Shown: one piece after another, positions 8,342 through 18,120 of the stretch
How positions within the stretch are numbered: position 1 is the stretch's first letter
Layout of the letters: every line of letters begins with the position of its first letter
DNA from: Pantoea sp. Lij88
GTDB lineage: Bacteria; Pseudomonadota; Gammaproteobacteria; Enterobacterales; Enterobacteriaceae
DNA: 64,000 nucleotides
Reading direction: 5' to 3'
Assembly (NCBI RefSeq): GCF_030062155.1
Contig: NZ_CP118269.1
Span: forward strand, 992,001 to 1,056,000
Made by a program: the position numbers and the translations under genes
Notes under the pieces: generated by a model
What the model was told of the DNA's origin: nothing
The model's database searches: none
The model's input: the letters and a program-made list of their open reading frames with translations, nothing else

Positions 8342-10003
8342 CTATGCGGCTAAAAGTTCTTTTGCGTTGGCCAGGGTATTGCGTGTGACCTCGCTGCCGC
8401 CCAGCAGTCGGGCCAGTTCCTGCAGACGCGCCCGCTTGTCCAGCGGCTGCATATGGGTTTCGGTCATCGCGCCATCTGTCTCTTTGCTGACATAGAAGTG
8501 CTGGTGACCGCAACCGGCAACCTGCGGCAGGTGGGTGACGCACATCACCTGGGTCGACTCGCCCAGCTGACGCAGCAGTTTACCGACGACGGCGGCGGTC
8601 GGGCCGCTGATTCCGACATCCACTTCATCGAAAATCATCGCCGGCGTTTCCATTTTCTTCGCGGTGATCACCTGAATCGCCAGCGCGATACGTGACAGTT
8701 CACCGCCCGAAGCGACTTTGCCCAGCGGCTGCAGTGGCTGACCTGGGTTGGTTGTTACCTGGAAATCGACGCGGCTCGCGCCGTCTGCCGTCAGCTGATC
8801 TGGATTAAAGGTCAGCGCGATTTTAAACTGGCCGTGCGGCATTGAGAGCAGATGCATACTCTGGGTAATCAGCTGCTGCAGCTCATCGGCATAGTGGCTG
8901 CGCTGCTGATGCAGCTGCTCAGCGCTTTGCAGCGCGGCCTGATAGTGTTCACCCACCAGTGATTGCAGGCTCTCCTGATCGCTCTCATGCTGCGACAGCA
9001 GCTCCGCTTCTGCCAGCAGTTGCTGATGCAGTTCAGGCAGTGCTTCTGGCGTGACGTGATGCTTACGCGCAAGGGCGATCTGGCGTGAAATGCGCTGTTC
9101 CAGTTCATACAGGCGGTTAGGGTCCAGATCCAGGCTGTCACAGTAGTGGCGCAGCTCATCGCTGGCTTCGGTCAGCTGAATCGCTGCCTCTTCCAGCAGG
9201 TTGTGAACGCCGTTCAGCTTTTCATCCAGCGAGGTCAGTTCTGAAATCATCTCACGCGCAGTGTAGAGCAGGCTGTTGAGATTGTTATCATCGCTGTCTG
9301 CTAACAGCTGCAATGCCTGCTGACTGGTGGATAGCAGTTGTCCGCTATTGGCCAGACGCTTGTACTCTTCGTCGATCTGCTCATATTCGCCCTGCTGCGG
9401 CGCGAAGTCGTTCAGCTCTTTAAGCTGATACTGCAACAGTTCGCGACGGGATTCGCGCTCCTGCGCCTGCTGCTGATGCAGCGCCAGGGTACGACAGCTC
9501 TGATGCCAGGTCTGATAGCTGGCGCGCATTTGCTGCAGCAGGTCGTCGTGACCGGCATAGGCATCCAGAAGATGTTTCTGGTGGTCGGGTTTGAGCAGAA
9601 GCTGATGGGCATGCTGACCGTGGATTTGGATCAGCAACTGGCCGAGATCGCGCAGCTGAGACAGCGGTACCGCTGTGCCATTGATAAAGCCGCGCGAACG
9701 TCCGTCAGCGCTAATCACCCGGCGCAGCAGACACTCGTTGCCATCATCCAGATGATTATCCGTCAGCCAGCGCTGGGCAGAAGGGGAGGACTTAAGCTGG
9801 AAGCGGGCGCAGAGGTCAGCCCGGCTGGCACCCTGACGCACCATGTCGGCATCAGCACGACCGCCCAGACATAATCCCAGCGCATCAATTGCGATAGACT
9901 TGCCGGCACCGGTCTCACCAGTGATTGCTGTCATGCCGCGTTGGAAATCAATGTCGAGCTCACGAACGATAGCGAAATTACTGATGGTCAGTTGGGCCAG
10001 CAT
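8342..10003 (-). CDS. recN: DNA repair ATPase RecN
   Basis: SMC-like protein for double-strand-break repair. The 553-residue form from ATG 10003 ([13 protein letters not shown]) matches the E. coli length; an upstream in-frame start at 10027 overlaps the leader. It has Walker A G-E-T-G-A-G-K-S near residue 30, a central coiled coil, the ABC-type signature S-G-G-E-L-S-R, and Walker B I-F-D-E-V-D. Two LexA boxes lie 27-64 bases upstream of the start codon, so it should be among the most strongly induced SOS genes. Confidence 0.97.
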   Translation of the reverse strand: MLAQLTISNFAIVRELDIDFQRGMTAITGETGAGKSIAIDALGLCLGGRADADMVRQGASRADLCARFQLKSSPSAQRWLTDNHLDDGNECLLRRVISADGRSRGFINGTAVPLSQLRDLGQLLIQIHGQHAHQLLLKPDHQKHLLDAYAGHDDLLQQMRASYQTWHQSCRTLALHQQQAQERESRRELLQYQLKELNDFAPQQGEYEQIDEEYKRLANSGQLLSTSQQALQLLADSDDNNLNSLLYTAREMISELTSLDEKLNGVHNLLEEAAIQLTEASDELRHYCDSLDLDPNRLYELEQRISRQIALARKHHVTPEALPELHQQLLAEAELLSQHESDQESLQSLVGEHYQAALQSAEQLHQQRSHYADELQQLITQSMHLLSMPHGQFKIALTFNPDQLTADGASRVDFQVTTNPGQPLQPLGKVASGGELSRIALAIQVITAKKMETPAMIFDEVDVGISGPTAAVVGKLLRQLGESTQVMCVTHLPQVAGCGHQHFYVSKETDGAMTETHMQPLDKRARLQELARLLGGSEVTRNTLANAKELLAA

Positions 10004-10029
10004 AGGTTCACCTGTATGAATAAACACAT

Positions 10030-10067
10030 ATGGTTTTTCATACAGTATAAACTGGTTTTTTATCCAG
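10030..10067 (-). promoter_or_regulatory. Tandem LexA boxes of recN
   Basis: On the recN strand, positions 10067-10052 read CTGGATAAAAAACCAG, a full CTG-N10-CAG palindrome. A second, weaker box at 10045-10030 reads CTG-N10-CAT. Two LexA sites in front of recN are known in E. coli. Confidence 0.85.
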
Positions 10068-10087
10068 TAAAGAGGCGCGGCGGGTTT

Positions 10088-10966
10088 TCAGAACAATTTT
10101 TTTGACCAGCCCAGTTTTGAACTCAGCGTATTGAAATAGCTGTAGTTTTTAGGGTGAATCAAATCAAGATGACCCGCACTGCGTCGAATCAGCACATCCT
10201 CGCCTTCCTGGATGGGCAGCGCAATCTGGCTGTCACAGCTGATTTCAAGGTCGCTGCGACGTGAAGAAAAGCGCAGACGAATGGTACTGCTGCTGTTGAT
10301 CACCAGTGGCCGCGCCGACAGCGTATGCGGGAACATCGGCACCAGCACGATCGCTTCGAGGGACGGCGTCAGAATCGGGCCGCCCGCAGAGAGTGAGTAA
10401 GCCGTGGAGCCGGTGGGCGTCGAGATAATCAGTCCGTCAGAGCGCTGAGAAAAGGCGAACACTTCGTCGATGTAGACTTCGAATTCGATCATGTGCGCGA
10501 CTTTTCCGGGATGCAGCACCACTTCGTTGATGGCGGAACCAATACGCGGCGAGCAGTCAGATTTGCACACCTGCGCTTCCAGCAGAAAGCGGCTCTCGAC
10601 GAAATAGTTGCCCTGCAGCACCTCATCCAGCTGTTGCTGCGCATTGTCCGGGTCGAGGTCGGTGAGAAAACCGAGATTACCGCGGTTAATGCCAATGACT
10701 TTGATGTCATAACGCGCCAGCACGCGCGCTGCGCCCAGCATATTGCCGTCACCGCCCACCACGACCGCTAAATCAGCCTGCTGACCAATCTCCGCCAGCG
10801 TGCCTGTCTGTACGTCGTGAAGCGACAGCTCCTGCGCAATCTGCTTCTCAACGATCACTTGATAACCTTTGGCAGTCAGCCAGCGCCAGAGCATCTCATG
10901 CGTGGTTAACGCGGTGGGATGGCGCGGATGACCCACAATACCAATGCAGTTAAAGTGTTTGTTCAT
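10088..10966 (-). CDS. nadK: NAD kinase
   Basis: Phosphorylates NAD to NADP using ATP. The 292-residue form starts at ATG 10966 ([14 protein letters not shown]), the normal length; an extension to 11053 would run through the grpE promoter region. The G-G-D-G-N motif ([10 protein letters not shown]) that binds substrate and catalyses transfer is present, as is the N-E-V-V-L-H segment. It is divergent from grpE and lies upstream of recN, with the LexA boxes in between. Confidence 0.97.
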   Translation of the reverse strand: MNKHFNCIGIVGHPRHPTALTTHEMLWRWLTAKGYQVIVEKQIAQELSLHDVQTGTLAEIGQQADLAVVVGGDGNMLGAARVLARYDIKVIGINRGNLGFLTDLDPDNAQQQLDEVLQGNYFVESRFLLEAQVCKSDCSPRIGSAINEVVLHPGKVAHMIEFEVYIDEVFAFSQRSDGLIISTPTGSTAYSLSAGGPILTPSLEAIVLVPMFPHTLSARPLVINSSSTIRLRFSSRRSDLEISCDSQIALPIQEGEDVLIRRSAGHLDLIHPKNYSYFNTLSSKLGWSKKLF

Positions 10967-11017
10967 CTGGTCGGTGTTCCTTATAAGCCAAAACGGCAAG
11001 GCAATGTGATAGGTTCC

Positions 11018-11043
11018 CTTGAATCCGTCATACCAATCCCCAT
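11018..11043 (+). promoter_or_regulatory. Sigma-32 heat-shock promoter of grpE
   Basis: CTTGAA at 11018-11023, a 14-base spacer, then CCCCAT at 11038-11043 match the sigma-32 consensus (CTTGAAA, 13-14 bases, CCCCAT-T). It is about 45 bases upstream of the grpE start codon. Confidence 0.85.
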
Positions 11044-11088
11044 AATAAGCCAACCAGCGAAATGAATGTGCAAAACGCGGAGAAATTC

Positions 11089-11670
11089 ATGAGTAGTAAA
11101 GAACAGAACACCCCAAACGAGCAAGTCTCAGACGAAATTCAGCAGGATCAGCAGCAACCTCAGGAAGCGGAGACAGCGGCAGAGGTGGATCCGCGTGATG
11201 AGCGTATCGCTCAGCTTGAAGCTGAATTAGCGCAGTCGCAGACCGGTGTGCGCGATGCACAGCTGCGTGCGCAGGCAGAGGTCGAGAACATTCGTCGTCG
11301 TGCCGAGATGGACGTTGAGAAGGCGCACAAATTTGCGCTGGAGAAGTTTGCCAACGAACTGCTGCCGGTGATCGATAGCCTGGAACGTGCGCTGGAAGTG
11401 GCAAACAAAGAAGATCCCCAGCTGTCATCAATGATTGAAGGGATTGAACTGACCCTGAAAGGCCTGCTGGGCGCCGTGCGTAAATTCGGTGTTGAAGTGG
11501 TCGGCGAAACCGGCGTGCCATTTAACCCGGAAGTGCATCAGGCGATGTCGATGATGGAGTCTGAAGAGTTTGAACCTAACCACGTCATGCTGGTAATGCA
11601 GCGTGGCTATACGCTGAATGGTCGCCTGCTGCGCCCGGCGATGGTTGCGGTGTCTAAAGCCAAAAGCTGA
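11089..11670 (+). CDS. grpE: Nucleotide exchange factor GrpE
   Basis: Co-chaperone that releases ADP from DnaK in the DnaK-DnaJ-GrpE folding cycle. The start at ATG 11089 (M-S-S-K-E-Q-N-T-P) gives 193 residues and matches E. coli GrpE; the in-frame start at 11062 is rejected. An acidic, Q-rich disordered N-terminus is followed by a long coiled-coil dimerisation helix (about 45-105) and the C-terminal beta domain with [12 protein letters not shown] strong GC-rich stem follows the stop codon, shared with the convergent ung gene. Confidence 0.97.
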   Translation: MSSKEQNTPNEQVSDEIQQDQQQPQEAETAAEVDPRDERIAQLEAELAQSQTGVRDAQLRAQAEVENIRRRAEMDVEKAHKFALEKFANELLPVIDSLERALEVANKEDPQLSSMIEGIELTLKGLLGAVRKFGVEVVGETGVPFNPEVHQAMSMMESEEFEPNHVMLVMQRGYTLNGRLLRPAMVAVSKAKS

Positions 11671-11690
11671 TTCAACGCCTGAATCCCGTT

Positions 11691-11718
11691 ACACGGCCGC
11701 GCACTGACGCGGCCGTGT
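11691..11718. terminator. Strong stem between grpE and ung
   Basis: ACACGGCCGCG (11691-11701) pairs perfectly with CGCGGCCGTGT (11708-11718), an 11-bp stem with a 6-base loop between two convergent genes. The T-run is poor, so terminator status is likely but not certain. Confidence 0.65.
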
Positions 11719-11729
11719 GCTTTCTGCCG

Positions 11730-12410
11730 TTATGCCGGTAACACCGGTGTCCAGTCCACCGGTTTTTTACCGGCAGCGCTCAGCAGTTCATTGGTCGTCG
11801 AAAAGTGTTTGCTGCCGAAAAAGCCACGGTGCGCGGAGAGCGGCGAGGGATGCGGCGCCTGCAACACATGATGGCGCTGACGATCGATAATGCTGCCTTT
11901 TTTCTGCGCATGTGAACCCCACAGCAGAAAAATCACCCCTTCACAGTGCTGGTTAATCGCCGCAATCACATTATCCGTAAAGGTCTCCCAGCCGAATCGC
12001 GCATGGGAATGGGCTTTGCCCGCTTCAACTGTCAGCACCGTGTTCAGCAGCATCACTCCCTGCTTTGCCCAGCTCTCAAGAAAGCCGTGGTCAGGCTTCC
12101 GGAAGCCGGGAATATCCTGCATCAGCTCTTTGTAGATATTCTGCAGTGAGGGCGGCACCTGAACGCCGGGCAGCACTGAGAAGGCGAGTCCGTGCGCCTG
12201 ATTTGGCCCGTGATAGGGATCCTGACCCAGGATGACAACGTTGACGTCACCCAGCTCCGTCAGGCGAAAGGCGTTGAACACATCTTTCTGCGGCGGATAG
12301 ACCGTGACACCCTCGGCGCGCCGATCGGCGACCTGCTTCAGCGTCTCAATAAAATAGGGTTTCTCTTTCTCTTCAGCCAGCACGTCGTGCCAGGTCAGCT
12401 TTTCAGCCAT
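11730..12410 (-). CDS. ung: Uracil-DNA glycosylase
   Basis: Removes uracil from DNA, starting base-excision repair of deaminated cytosine and misincorporated dUMP. The 226-residue protein from ATG 12410 contains the catalytic water-activating G-Q-D-P-Y-H-G motif and the C-terminal H-P-S-P-L-S minor-groove loop, both diagnostic of family 1 UDG. An in-frame extension to 12473 is not supported by the family. It is convergent with grpE and divergent from grcA. Confidence 0.97.
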   Translation of the reverse strand: MAEKLTWHDVLAEEKEKPYFIETLKQVADRRAEGVTVYPPQKDVFNAFRLTELGDVNVVILGQDPYHGPNQAHGLAFSVLPGVQVPPSLQNIYKELMQDIPGFRKPDHGFLESWAKQGVMLLNTVLTVEAGKAHSHARFGWETFTDNVIAAINQHCEGVIFLLWGSHAQKKGSIIDRQRHHVLQAPHPSPLSAHRGFFGSKHFSTTNELLSAAGKKPVDWTPVLPA

Positions 12411-12563
12411 GTTTAACTCCCATAACGTTAGTGCCGTAAGCTTAGCCGTTCCCGCCGCCGACCTGAAGGCCAAAATAATTTGAATAATGCAAATTGAGTT
12501 GAACTGACCGGGGTTTGGAGATCAACGGCTTAGCAGAAAAGCCGCCTGAACGTCTGATTAATA

Positions 12564-12605
12564 TTGATACAGGTCAAAGCTGGCAGGAATGAAGGGTGGT
12601 ATACC
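12564..12605 (+). promoter_or_regulatory. FNR-dependent promoter of grcA
   Basis: TTGATACAGGTCAA at 12564-12577 matches the FNR consensus TTGAT-N4-ATCAA at 9 of 10 fixed positions. TATACC at 12600-12605 is a plausible -10, which puts the FNR centre about 41 bases upstream of the start site, the classic activating distance. Confidence 0.8.
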
Positions 12606-12653
12606 GGGGGCCTCAAATTTGATGTATTCACGTTTTATCCGGGAGACACAATC

Positions 12654-13037
12654 ATGATCACTGGTATCCAGATCACTCAATCAAACAATTCACAGCTACT
12701 GAACTCCTTCTGGCTGCTGGATGAAGAGAAAGCCGAAGCGCGTTGCCTGTGTGCAAAAGCGGGCTACGAAGAAGATCAGGTTGTCGCCATCAGCGAACTG
12801 GGCGAATTTGCCTATCGTGAAGTACCGGTTGAAATCAAACCGCAGGTGCGTGTTGAAGGGGGGCAGCATCTGAACGTCAACGTGCTGCGTCGCGAAACGC
12901 TGGAAGATGCGGTTAAGCATCCGGAAAACTACCCGCAGCTGACCATTCGCGTTTCAGGCTATGCCGTGCGTTTTAATTCACTGACGCCTGAGCAGCAGCG
13001 CGACGTGATTACCCGTACCTTTACTGAAAGTCTTTAA
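12654..13037 (+). CDS. grcA: Autonomous glycyl radical cofactor GrcA (YfiD)
   Basis: A 127-residue spare part for pyruvate formate-lyase: it carries the radical glycine and restores activity to oxygen-cleaved PFL. The glycyl-radical motif R-V-S-G-Y-A-V is at 99-105 with the radical glycine at G102. The start at ATG 12654 (M-I-T-G-I-Q-I-T-Q) gives the normal length, while an in-frame start at 12564 would overlap the FNR site. The FNR-type promoter fits anaerobic or microaerobic induction. Confidence 0.96.
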   Translation: MITGIQITQSNNSQLLNSFWLLDEEKAEARCLCAKAGYEEDQVVAISELGEFAYREVPVEIKPQVRVEGGQHLNVNVLRRETLEDAVKHPENYPQLTIRVSGYAVRFNSLTPEQQRDVITRTFTESL

Positions 13038-13207
13038 GCAGCCTGAGTTAACAGGTGATGAAAATAAGCGCAAAGCGCACACAGCAATTTTTATCAATAG
13101 TATGAATGAGATAAACAGTTAACTGCCCGGCATTAACAGGCCAGTGTCACGAAGAAAGCGATCTGGTAGTAAAAATATTGTGAAAGGGCTGTTACTGATT
13201 ATCAGAT

Positions 13208-13240
13208 AAAAAAAATCGCCTCCTGTGAGGCGATTTTTTT
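13208..13240. terminator. Bidirectional terminator between grcA and srmB
   Basis: A-run, then ATCGCCTC, loop CTGT, GAGGCGAT and T-run. Symmetric, so it serves both convergent genes. Confidence 0.92.
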
Positions 13241-13254
13241 ATGCCTGCGATGAT

Positions 13255-14583
13255 TTATTCCGCATTCTCGTTAGCTGGCGTACTGCCGCTTGCCTTGCGG
13301 CGTTTGCCGACATTTTTGGCATCACGATGGCGTTTTTTCACACGCGGTTTTTCAGTTTCGCTGGCTTTCTGCTCGGCACGCTTCGCCAGAACCTTTTTTG
13401 ACGGTTTACCCGTGGTTTTGGCACTTGGCGCACGCGTCTCAGGACGCAGCTCATCAATCACACGCGCTTTGATCGGCTCGTTCACATAGCGGGTGATTTT
13501 ACCCAGCAGCACGAAATCGTGTGCTTCAACCAGTGAGATGGCGATGCCTTTACGGCCCGCACGACCCGTACGACCGATGCGGTGCAGATAGGTATCCGCG
13601 GTACGCGTCATGTCATAGTTGAAGACGTGACTGACATCCTCAACATCGATGCCGCGCGCGGCGATATCCGTCGCAACCAGCACGTTAACGCGGCCTTCAC
13701 TCAGACGCTTAATTGCTTCGTTACGCTTGGCCTGCACCATTTCGCCTTCAAGATAGCTGCTACGAATCCCCGCTTCGTGCAACCAGCTCACCAGCTCATG
13801 CAGACGTTCACGCTTACGCACAAACACGATGCTACGCGTCACATCCGGCTGTTTCAGCAGATGGATCAGTAATTTGGTCTTGTGCTGCAGATCATCAGCG
13901 CGGTAGTACCACTGCTGGATCTTTTTACGCTCACGACGGCTCGGGTCCGCTTCCAGCTCAACCGGATCGTTCAGCAGACGCTCGGCGAAGTCACGGATAT
14001 TGTCGCCTTCCAGCGTGGCGGAGAACAGCAGGGTTTGCTTGCGCCAGCGCGTTTCAGCCGCGATGGTTTCGATATCCTGGGCAAAGCCCATATCGAGCAT
14101 GCGGTCCGCTTCATCCAGCACCAGGGTTTCGACGGCGCGGCAGTCAAAGTTCTCTTCTTTGATGTACTGCAGCAGACGGCCGGTGGTCGCGACCACGATG
14201 TCCTGGTTTTCGCTGAACACTTCGGCATGGTTCATATAAGCCACGCCGCCGGTGATGGTGGCGATATCCAGATGGGTGTGTTTCGCCAGCTCACGCGCAT
14301 GGTCGGCGACCTGCATCGCCAGCTCGCGGGTTGGGGTCACAATCAGGATGCGCGGTGGCCCGGATTTCTTACGCGGAAAATCAAGCAGGTGCTGCAACGC
14401 CGGTAACAGATACGCGGCGGTTTTCCCGGTCCCTGTAGGTGCCGAACCCAGAACGTCACGGCCCTCCAGCGCGGGCGGAATTGCAGCGGCCTGGATCACT
14501 GTTGGGCGCGTAAAGCCTTTTTCCTGCAACGCTTGTAGCAGGCTTTCGTCGAGTTCGAGTTCGGAAAATGTGGTTACTGTCAT
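13255..14583 (-). CDS. srmB: DEAD-box RNA helicase SrmB
   Basis: ATP-dependent RNA helicase for early 50S ribosome assembly. The 442-residue protein has the full motif set: A-P-T-G-T-G-K-T (motif I), P-T-R-E-L-A (Ia), D-E-A-D (II), S-A-T (III), and H-R-I-G-R-T-G-R-A-G-R (VI). After residue 370 comes a basic, low-complexity tail rich in K and R that probably binds rRNA. The order ung-grcA-srmB-trmN resembles E. coli and helps separate it from RhlE and DbpA. It is divergent from trmN. Confidence 0.95.
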   Translation of the reverse strand: MTVTTFSELELDESLLQALQEKGFTRPTVIQAAAIPPALEGRDVLGSAPTGTGKTAAYLLPALQHLLDFPRKKSGPPRILIVTPTRELAMQVADHARELAKHTHLDIATITGGVAYMNHAEVFSENQDIVVATTGRLLQYIKEENFDCRAVETLVLDEADRMLDMGFAQDIETIAAETRWRKQTLLFSATLEGDNIRDFAERLLNDPVELEADPSRRERKKIQQWYYRADDLQHKTKLLIHLLKQPDVTRSIVFVRKRERLHELVSWLHEAGIRSSYLEGEMVQAKRNEAIKRLSEGRVNVLVATDIAARGIDVEDVSHVFNYDMTRTADTYLHRIGRTGRAGRKGIAISLVEAHDFVLLGKITRYVNEPIKARVIDELRPETRAPSAKTTGKPSKKVLAKRAEQKASETEKPRVKKRHRDAKNVGKRRKASGSTPANENAE

Positions 14584-14748
14584 GGTCTACCTCAGTTTGG
14601 GGCGCTGATTATAGACAGATCAGACTGAATCTTCATCTGTTAATCCGTTTCGACTGCGCCTGGGGTTGTCTGCCGCGTGAATTCCCTCTGTCGTCACGTT
14701 ACACTCATGCGCTGCCGTACGGCAGGAAAAAAACGATGGTAGTGACGA

Positions 14749-15498
14749 ATGATGCAGGATAAGCCGCGTGAACGGCCACAGTTAAACAAGAACGGATTTA
14801 CCTTTAAACAATTTTTTGTCGCGCACGATCGCTGTGCGATGAAAGTCGGCACCGATGCCATCCTGCTGGGGGCCTGGGCGCCGGTTGCCGGGGTAAGACG
14901 CATTCTGGATATTGGCAGCGGCAGCGGGCTGATCGCGCTGATGCTGGCACAGCGCACGCCGTCGCCGGTCGACATCGATGCGGTTGAGTTAGAACCGGAA
15001 GCGGCAGGGCAGGCGCTGGAAAATGCGCAGCAGTCGCCGTGGCCCGACCGCATTCAGGTGCATCAGCAGGATATCGCCGACTGGGCTGAGCAGTGCGATA
15101 AACGTTACTCGCTGATCGTCAGTAATCCCCCGTATTTCACGCCGGGTGTAGCCTGTTCTACTGCGGCTCGCGACAGCGCACGCGCAACGGCCTCGCTCGA
15201 TCATCAGACGCTGTTACGCAGTGCCGCGTTGCTGATCGAAGAAGAGGGGATGTTCTGTGTGGTGCTGCCCACCGCCACCGGTCAGGAATTTATCGGGCTG
15301 GCGCAGGCGGATGGCTGGCATCTGCGTTTCCGGCTGGACGTGGCGGAATATGCCCATCGTCCGCCACACCGTGTCGTGCTTGGCCTGTCGCCGCAGGCCG
15401 GTGAGACGCTGCTGGAGCGCCTTGCTATCCGCGCGCCGGACACCCGTTATTCCGATGAGTGGTGCAGCCTGACGCGGGCGTTCTACCTCTTCATGTAG
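14749..15498 (+). CDS. trmN: tRNA1(Val) adenine-37 N6-methyltransferase TrmN (YfiC)
   Basis: SAM-dependent methyltransferase that makes m6A at position 37 of tRNA1(Val). The SAM-binding motif I reads L-D-I-G-S-G-S-G-L near residue 52, and the N6-adenine signature S-N-P-P-Y-F follows near residue 125. The N-terminal [22 protein letters not shown] block is nearly identical to the E. coli protein as I recall it. The start could be 14749 or the next ATG at 14752. Its last 16 bases overlap the 3' end of the convergent nadB gene. Confidence 0.94.
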   Translation: MMQDKPRERPQLNKNGFTFKQFFVAHDRCAMKVGTDAILLGAWAPVAGVRRILDIGSGSGLIALMLAQRTPSPVDIDAVELEPEAAGQALENAQQSPWPDRIQVHQQDIADWAEQCDKRYSLIVSNPPYFTPGVACSTAARDSARATASLDHQTLLRSAALLIEEEGMFCVVLPTATGQEFIGLAQADGWHLRFRLDVAEYAHRPPHRVVLGLSPQAGETLLERLAIRAPDTRYSDEWCSLTRAFYLFM

Positions 15499-17102
15499 CC
15501 CGTCGGCGTCAGAATGGTCGGCAATGCCTCTGGCAATAAATCCGGATAGTCGCGGATATAGTGCAGGCCGCGACTCTCTTTCCGCTCCAGCGCACAGCGC
15601 ACCATCAGGTCAGCGACCTGCACCAGATTGCGTAGCTCCAGCAGATTATTGGAGAGGCGGAAATGGTGATAATACTCATCGATCTCCTGCTGAAGCAGGT
15701 TGATTCGCCGCAACGCCCGTTCCAGCCGACGCGTGGTGCGTACGATGCCCATATAATCCCACATGAATAACCGCAGCTCGTGCCAGTTGTGCTGGATCAC
15801 GACGCGCTCATCGGCGTCATCGACCTGACTTTCATCCCATGCAGGCAACGCAGTGACGGCTTCAATGGCGTGCAGGGTGCGGATCAGCTCCTCTGCCGCG
15901 GACCAGCCATAGACCAGACATTCCAGCAGTGAGTTGGATGCCATGCGGTTAGCGCCGTGCAGGCCGGTGTAACTCACCTCACCGATGGCATAGAGGCCAC
16001 TGACGTCGGTCTGTCCATGCTGATCCACCACCACGCCACCACAGGTGTAATGTGCGGCAGGCACAATCGGGATCGGCTCTTTGGTGAGGTCAAAGCCAAA
16101 GGTCAGCAACTTCTCATAAATCATCGGGAAGTGCGCGCGAACAAACTCTTCAGGCTGGTGGCTGATATCCAGATACATACAGTCCACGCCCAGCCGTTTC
16201 ATTTCATGATCGATGGCGCGGGCGACGATATCGCGCGGGGCCAGCTCGGCGCGCTCGTCAAAATCGGGCATGAAACGGCTGCCATCGGGACGCAATAGCC
16301 AGGCGCCTTCTCCGCGTAACGCTTCGGTTAACAGGAAATTCTGCGCCTGTGGATGAAACAGGCAGGTTGGGTGGAACTGATTAAATTCCAGATTGGCCAC
16401 CCGGCAGCCCGCACGCCACGCCATCGCGATGCCGTCACCGGAGGCGATGTCGGGGTTGGTGGTATATTGATAGACTTTGGCGGCACCGCCGGTTGCGACG
16501 ACGACGGCACGCGCCCGGCAGGTTTCAACCTGCTCGCGATTACGGTTCCAGATCCAGGCACCCACCACCCGGCGAGGACCAGGCAGGCCGATTTTATCTG
16601 AAAGGATCAGATCGACTGCGTTGGTGCGTTCCAGAATCCGGATGTTGGGATGGCTTAATGCCTGGCTCACCAGCGTGGTTTCTACCGCGTGGCCGGTGGC
16701 ATCAGCGCTGTGCAGGATACGGCGATGACTGTGACCGCCTTCGCGGGTCAGGTGATAGCGCATATCGCCTGCCGCCTGCGGATCGAGATCAAAGGCGACG
16801 CCATTGTCGATCAGCCACTGCACGCAATGCCGGGCATTGCTGGCAATAAACGAGACCGCTTCACGGTCGCATAATCCCGCCCCGGCAATCAGCGTATCTT
16901 CGATGTGCGACTCAATGCTGTCTGTCTCATCAAATACCGCAGCAATACCGCCCTGCGCATACAGGGTTGAACCCTCATTGACCTGCGCTTTACTCAGAAC
17001 GGTCACCTGATACTGTTTTGCCAGCCGTAACGCCAGCGACAGACCGGCGGCACCGCTGCCAACGATTAATACATCACACTCATAATCCGGGGTCACATTC
17101 AT
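15483..17102 (-). CDS. nadB: L-aspartate oxidase
   Basis: Flavoprotein that oxidises L-aspartate to iminoaspartate, the first step of de novo NAD synthesis. N-terminal FAD-binding motif G-S-G-A-A-G-L; active-site region H-P-T-C-L-F-H; and the fumarate-reductase-family segment [14 protein letters not shown] take ATG 17102 ([10 protein letters not shown]), giving 539 residues; the adjacent ATG at 17105 or the TTG at 17126 are alternatives, and no clear Shine-Dalgarno is seen for any. A perfect NadR box abuts the start. The gene overlaps trmN tail to tail. Confidence 0.96.
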   Translation of the reverse strand: MNVTPDYECDVLIVGSGAAGLSLALRLAKQYQVTVLSKAQVNEGSTLYAQGGIAAVFDETDSIESHIEDTLIAGAGLCDREAVSFIASNARHCVQWLIDNGVAFDLDPQAAGDMRYHLTREGGHSHRRILHSADATGHAVETTLVSQALSHPNIRILERTNAVDLILSDKIGLPGPRRVVGAWIWNRNREQVETCRARAVVVATGGAAKVYQYTTNPDIASGDGIAMAWRAGCRVANLEFNQFHPTCLFHPQAQNFLLTEALRGEGAWLLRPDGSRFMPDFDERAELAPRDIVARAIDHEMKRLGVDCMYLDISHQPEEFVRAHFPMIYEKLLTFGFDLTKEPIPIVPAAHYTCGGVVVDQHGQTDVSGLYAIGEVSYTGLHGANRMASNSLLECLVYGWSAAEELIRTLHAIEAVTALPAWDESQVDDADERVVIQHNWHELRLFMWDYMGIVRTTRRLERALRRINLLQQEIDEYYHHFRLSNNLLELRNLVQVADLMVRCALERKESRGLHYIRDYPDLLPEALPTILTPTGYMKR

Positions 17103-17107
17103 CATAA

Positions 17108-17125
17108 TGTTTAATTTACTAAACA
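17108..17125. promoter_or_regulatory. NadR operator of nadB
   Basis: TGTTTA, six bases, TAAACA: an exact match to the NadR palindrome, ending five bases before the nadB start codon. NadR represses NAD synthesis genes when NAD is plentiful. Confidence 0.88.
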
Positions 17126-17410
17126 AGAATGCGTCTGAGCATAAGCGTAATGGGGGTTACTGTGAAGTATTTTAAACACCAGCCGCCGTTATTCGTCAGG
17201 GTATTTCTCAAAGTTACCTATAATCAGTGAGTTAAAATCCGGCCGCTTTGGGTGTGGTTTTTTATAGCAAACTTATTAAACCTAAAGGATTTAATGATGA
17301 AAAAGCTGTTGTCATAGGTTACTCTGCCTGCGATTTACGCTCCTTAAACTGAACGAAAACGAACAACCTGTGTAATGTCCATCGGAGCGGTAAATATCAG
17401 GGCGAGAAGT

Positions 17411-17437
17411 GAACTTCGCACCACATCACAACTCTAA
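17411..17437 (+). promoter_or_regulatory. Sigma-E autoregulatory promoter of rpoE
   Basis: GAACTT at 17411-17416, a 16-base spacer, then TCTAA at 17433-17437 match the sigma-E consensus and sit where the E. coli rpoE P2 promoter lies. The rest of the nadB-rpoE gap (17126-17410) shows no convincing gene. Confidence 0.85.
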
Positions 17438-17461
17438 GCGCATGCTTGCTCAGAACATGAG

Positions 17462-17518
17462 ATGTGCTGGCAGTTACTTTTGCATATGAAAAATTTGGGG
17501 AGACATTACCTCGGATGA
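17462..17518 (+). CDS. Candidate short leader ORF coupled to rpoE (RseD-like position)
   Basis: A reading frame from ATG 17462 encodes 18 residues (M-C-W-Q-L-L-L-H-M-K-N-L-G-R-H-Y-L-G). Its TGA at 17516-17518 overlaps the rpoE start codon as ATGA. E. coli rpoE is translationally coupled to an upstream leader peptide, RseD, which is longer. The geometry suggests the same coupling here, but the peptide is short and I cannot show that it is translated. Confidence 0.35.
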   Translation: MCWQLLLHMKNLGRHYLG

Positions 17519-18090
17519 GCGAGCAGTTAACGGATCAGGTCCTTGTCGAGCGGGTTCAGAAGGGAGATCAAAAAGCGTTCAACTTACTGGTGATTCGTTA
17601 CCAGCATAAAGTGGCGAGTTTGGTTTCACGCTATGTCCCCTCGGGCGACGTGCCTGATGTAGTACAGGAATCGTTTATTAAAGCGTATCGCGCACTGGAC
17701 TCTTTCCGGGGCGATAGCGCGTTTTATACCTGGCTGTACCGCATTGCGGTAAACACAGCGAAAAATTACCTGGTTGCTCAGGGGCGTCGTCCGCCATCCA
17801 GCGATGTGGATGCGATTGATGCAGAAAATTTCGAAAGTGCGGGTGCATTAAAAGAAATTTCGAACCCTGAGAACTTAATGTTGTCTGACGAATTGAAACA
17901 AATTGTCTTTCGTACCATCGAGGCGCTACCTGAGGACTTGCGTATGGCAATCACCCTCAGGGAACTGGACGGTCTGAGTTATGAAGAGATCGCCGTCATT
18001 ATGGATTGCCCGGTAGGCACTGTTCGATCACGTATCTTTCGTGCGCGAGAGGCCATTGATAACAAAGTTCAACCGCTTATCCAACGTTAG
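17515..18090 (+). CDS. rpoE: RNA polymerase sigma-E factor
   Basis: ECF sigma factor that directs the envelope-stress response to misfolded outer-membrane proteins. The 191-residue form from ATG 17515 (M-S-E-Q-L-T-D-Q-V) is the E. coli length, with GGGGAGA upstream. Region 2 (D-V-V-Q-E-S-F-I-K-A-Y, about 50-60) and region 4 helix-turn-helix (L-S-Y-E-E-I-A-V-I-M-D-C-P-V-G-T-V-R-S-R) are both clear. It heads rpoE-rseA-rseB-rseC and has its own sigma-E promoter, giving positive feedback restrained by the anti-sigma factor RseA. Confidence 0.98.
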   Translation: MSEQLTDQVLVERVQKGDQKAFNLLVIRYQHKVASLVSRYVPSGDVPDVVQESFIKAYRALDSFRGDSAFYTWLYRIAVNTAKNYLVAQGRRPPSSDVDAIDAENFESAGALKEISNPENLMLSDELKQIVFRTIEALPEDLRMAITLRELDGLSYEEIAVIMDCPVGTVRSRIFRAREAIDNKVQPLIQR

Positions 18091-18120
18091 TGATAACGGC
18101 TACTGGAAGGGTACATAGGC

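Noticed and set aside
8145..8543. 132-codon frame overlapping the recN 3' end and recN-bamE gap
   Set aside because: R/C-rich shadow sequence with no family resemblance; most of it lies inside recN.
17294..17317. Seven-codon frame starting M-M-K-K-L-L-S in the nadB-rpoE gap
   Set aside because: Too short and no coupling or conserved context; it precedes the sigma-E promoter.
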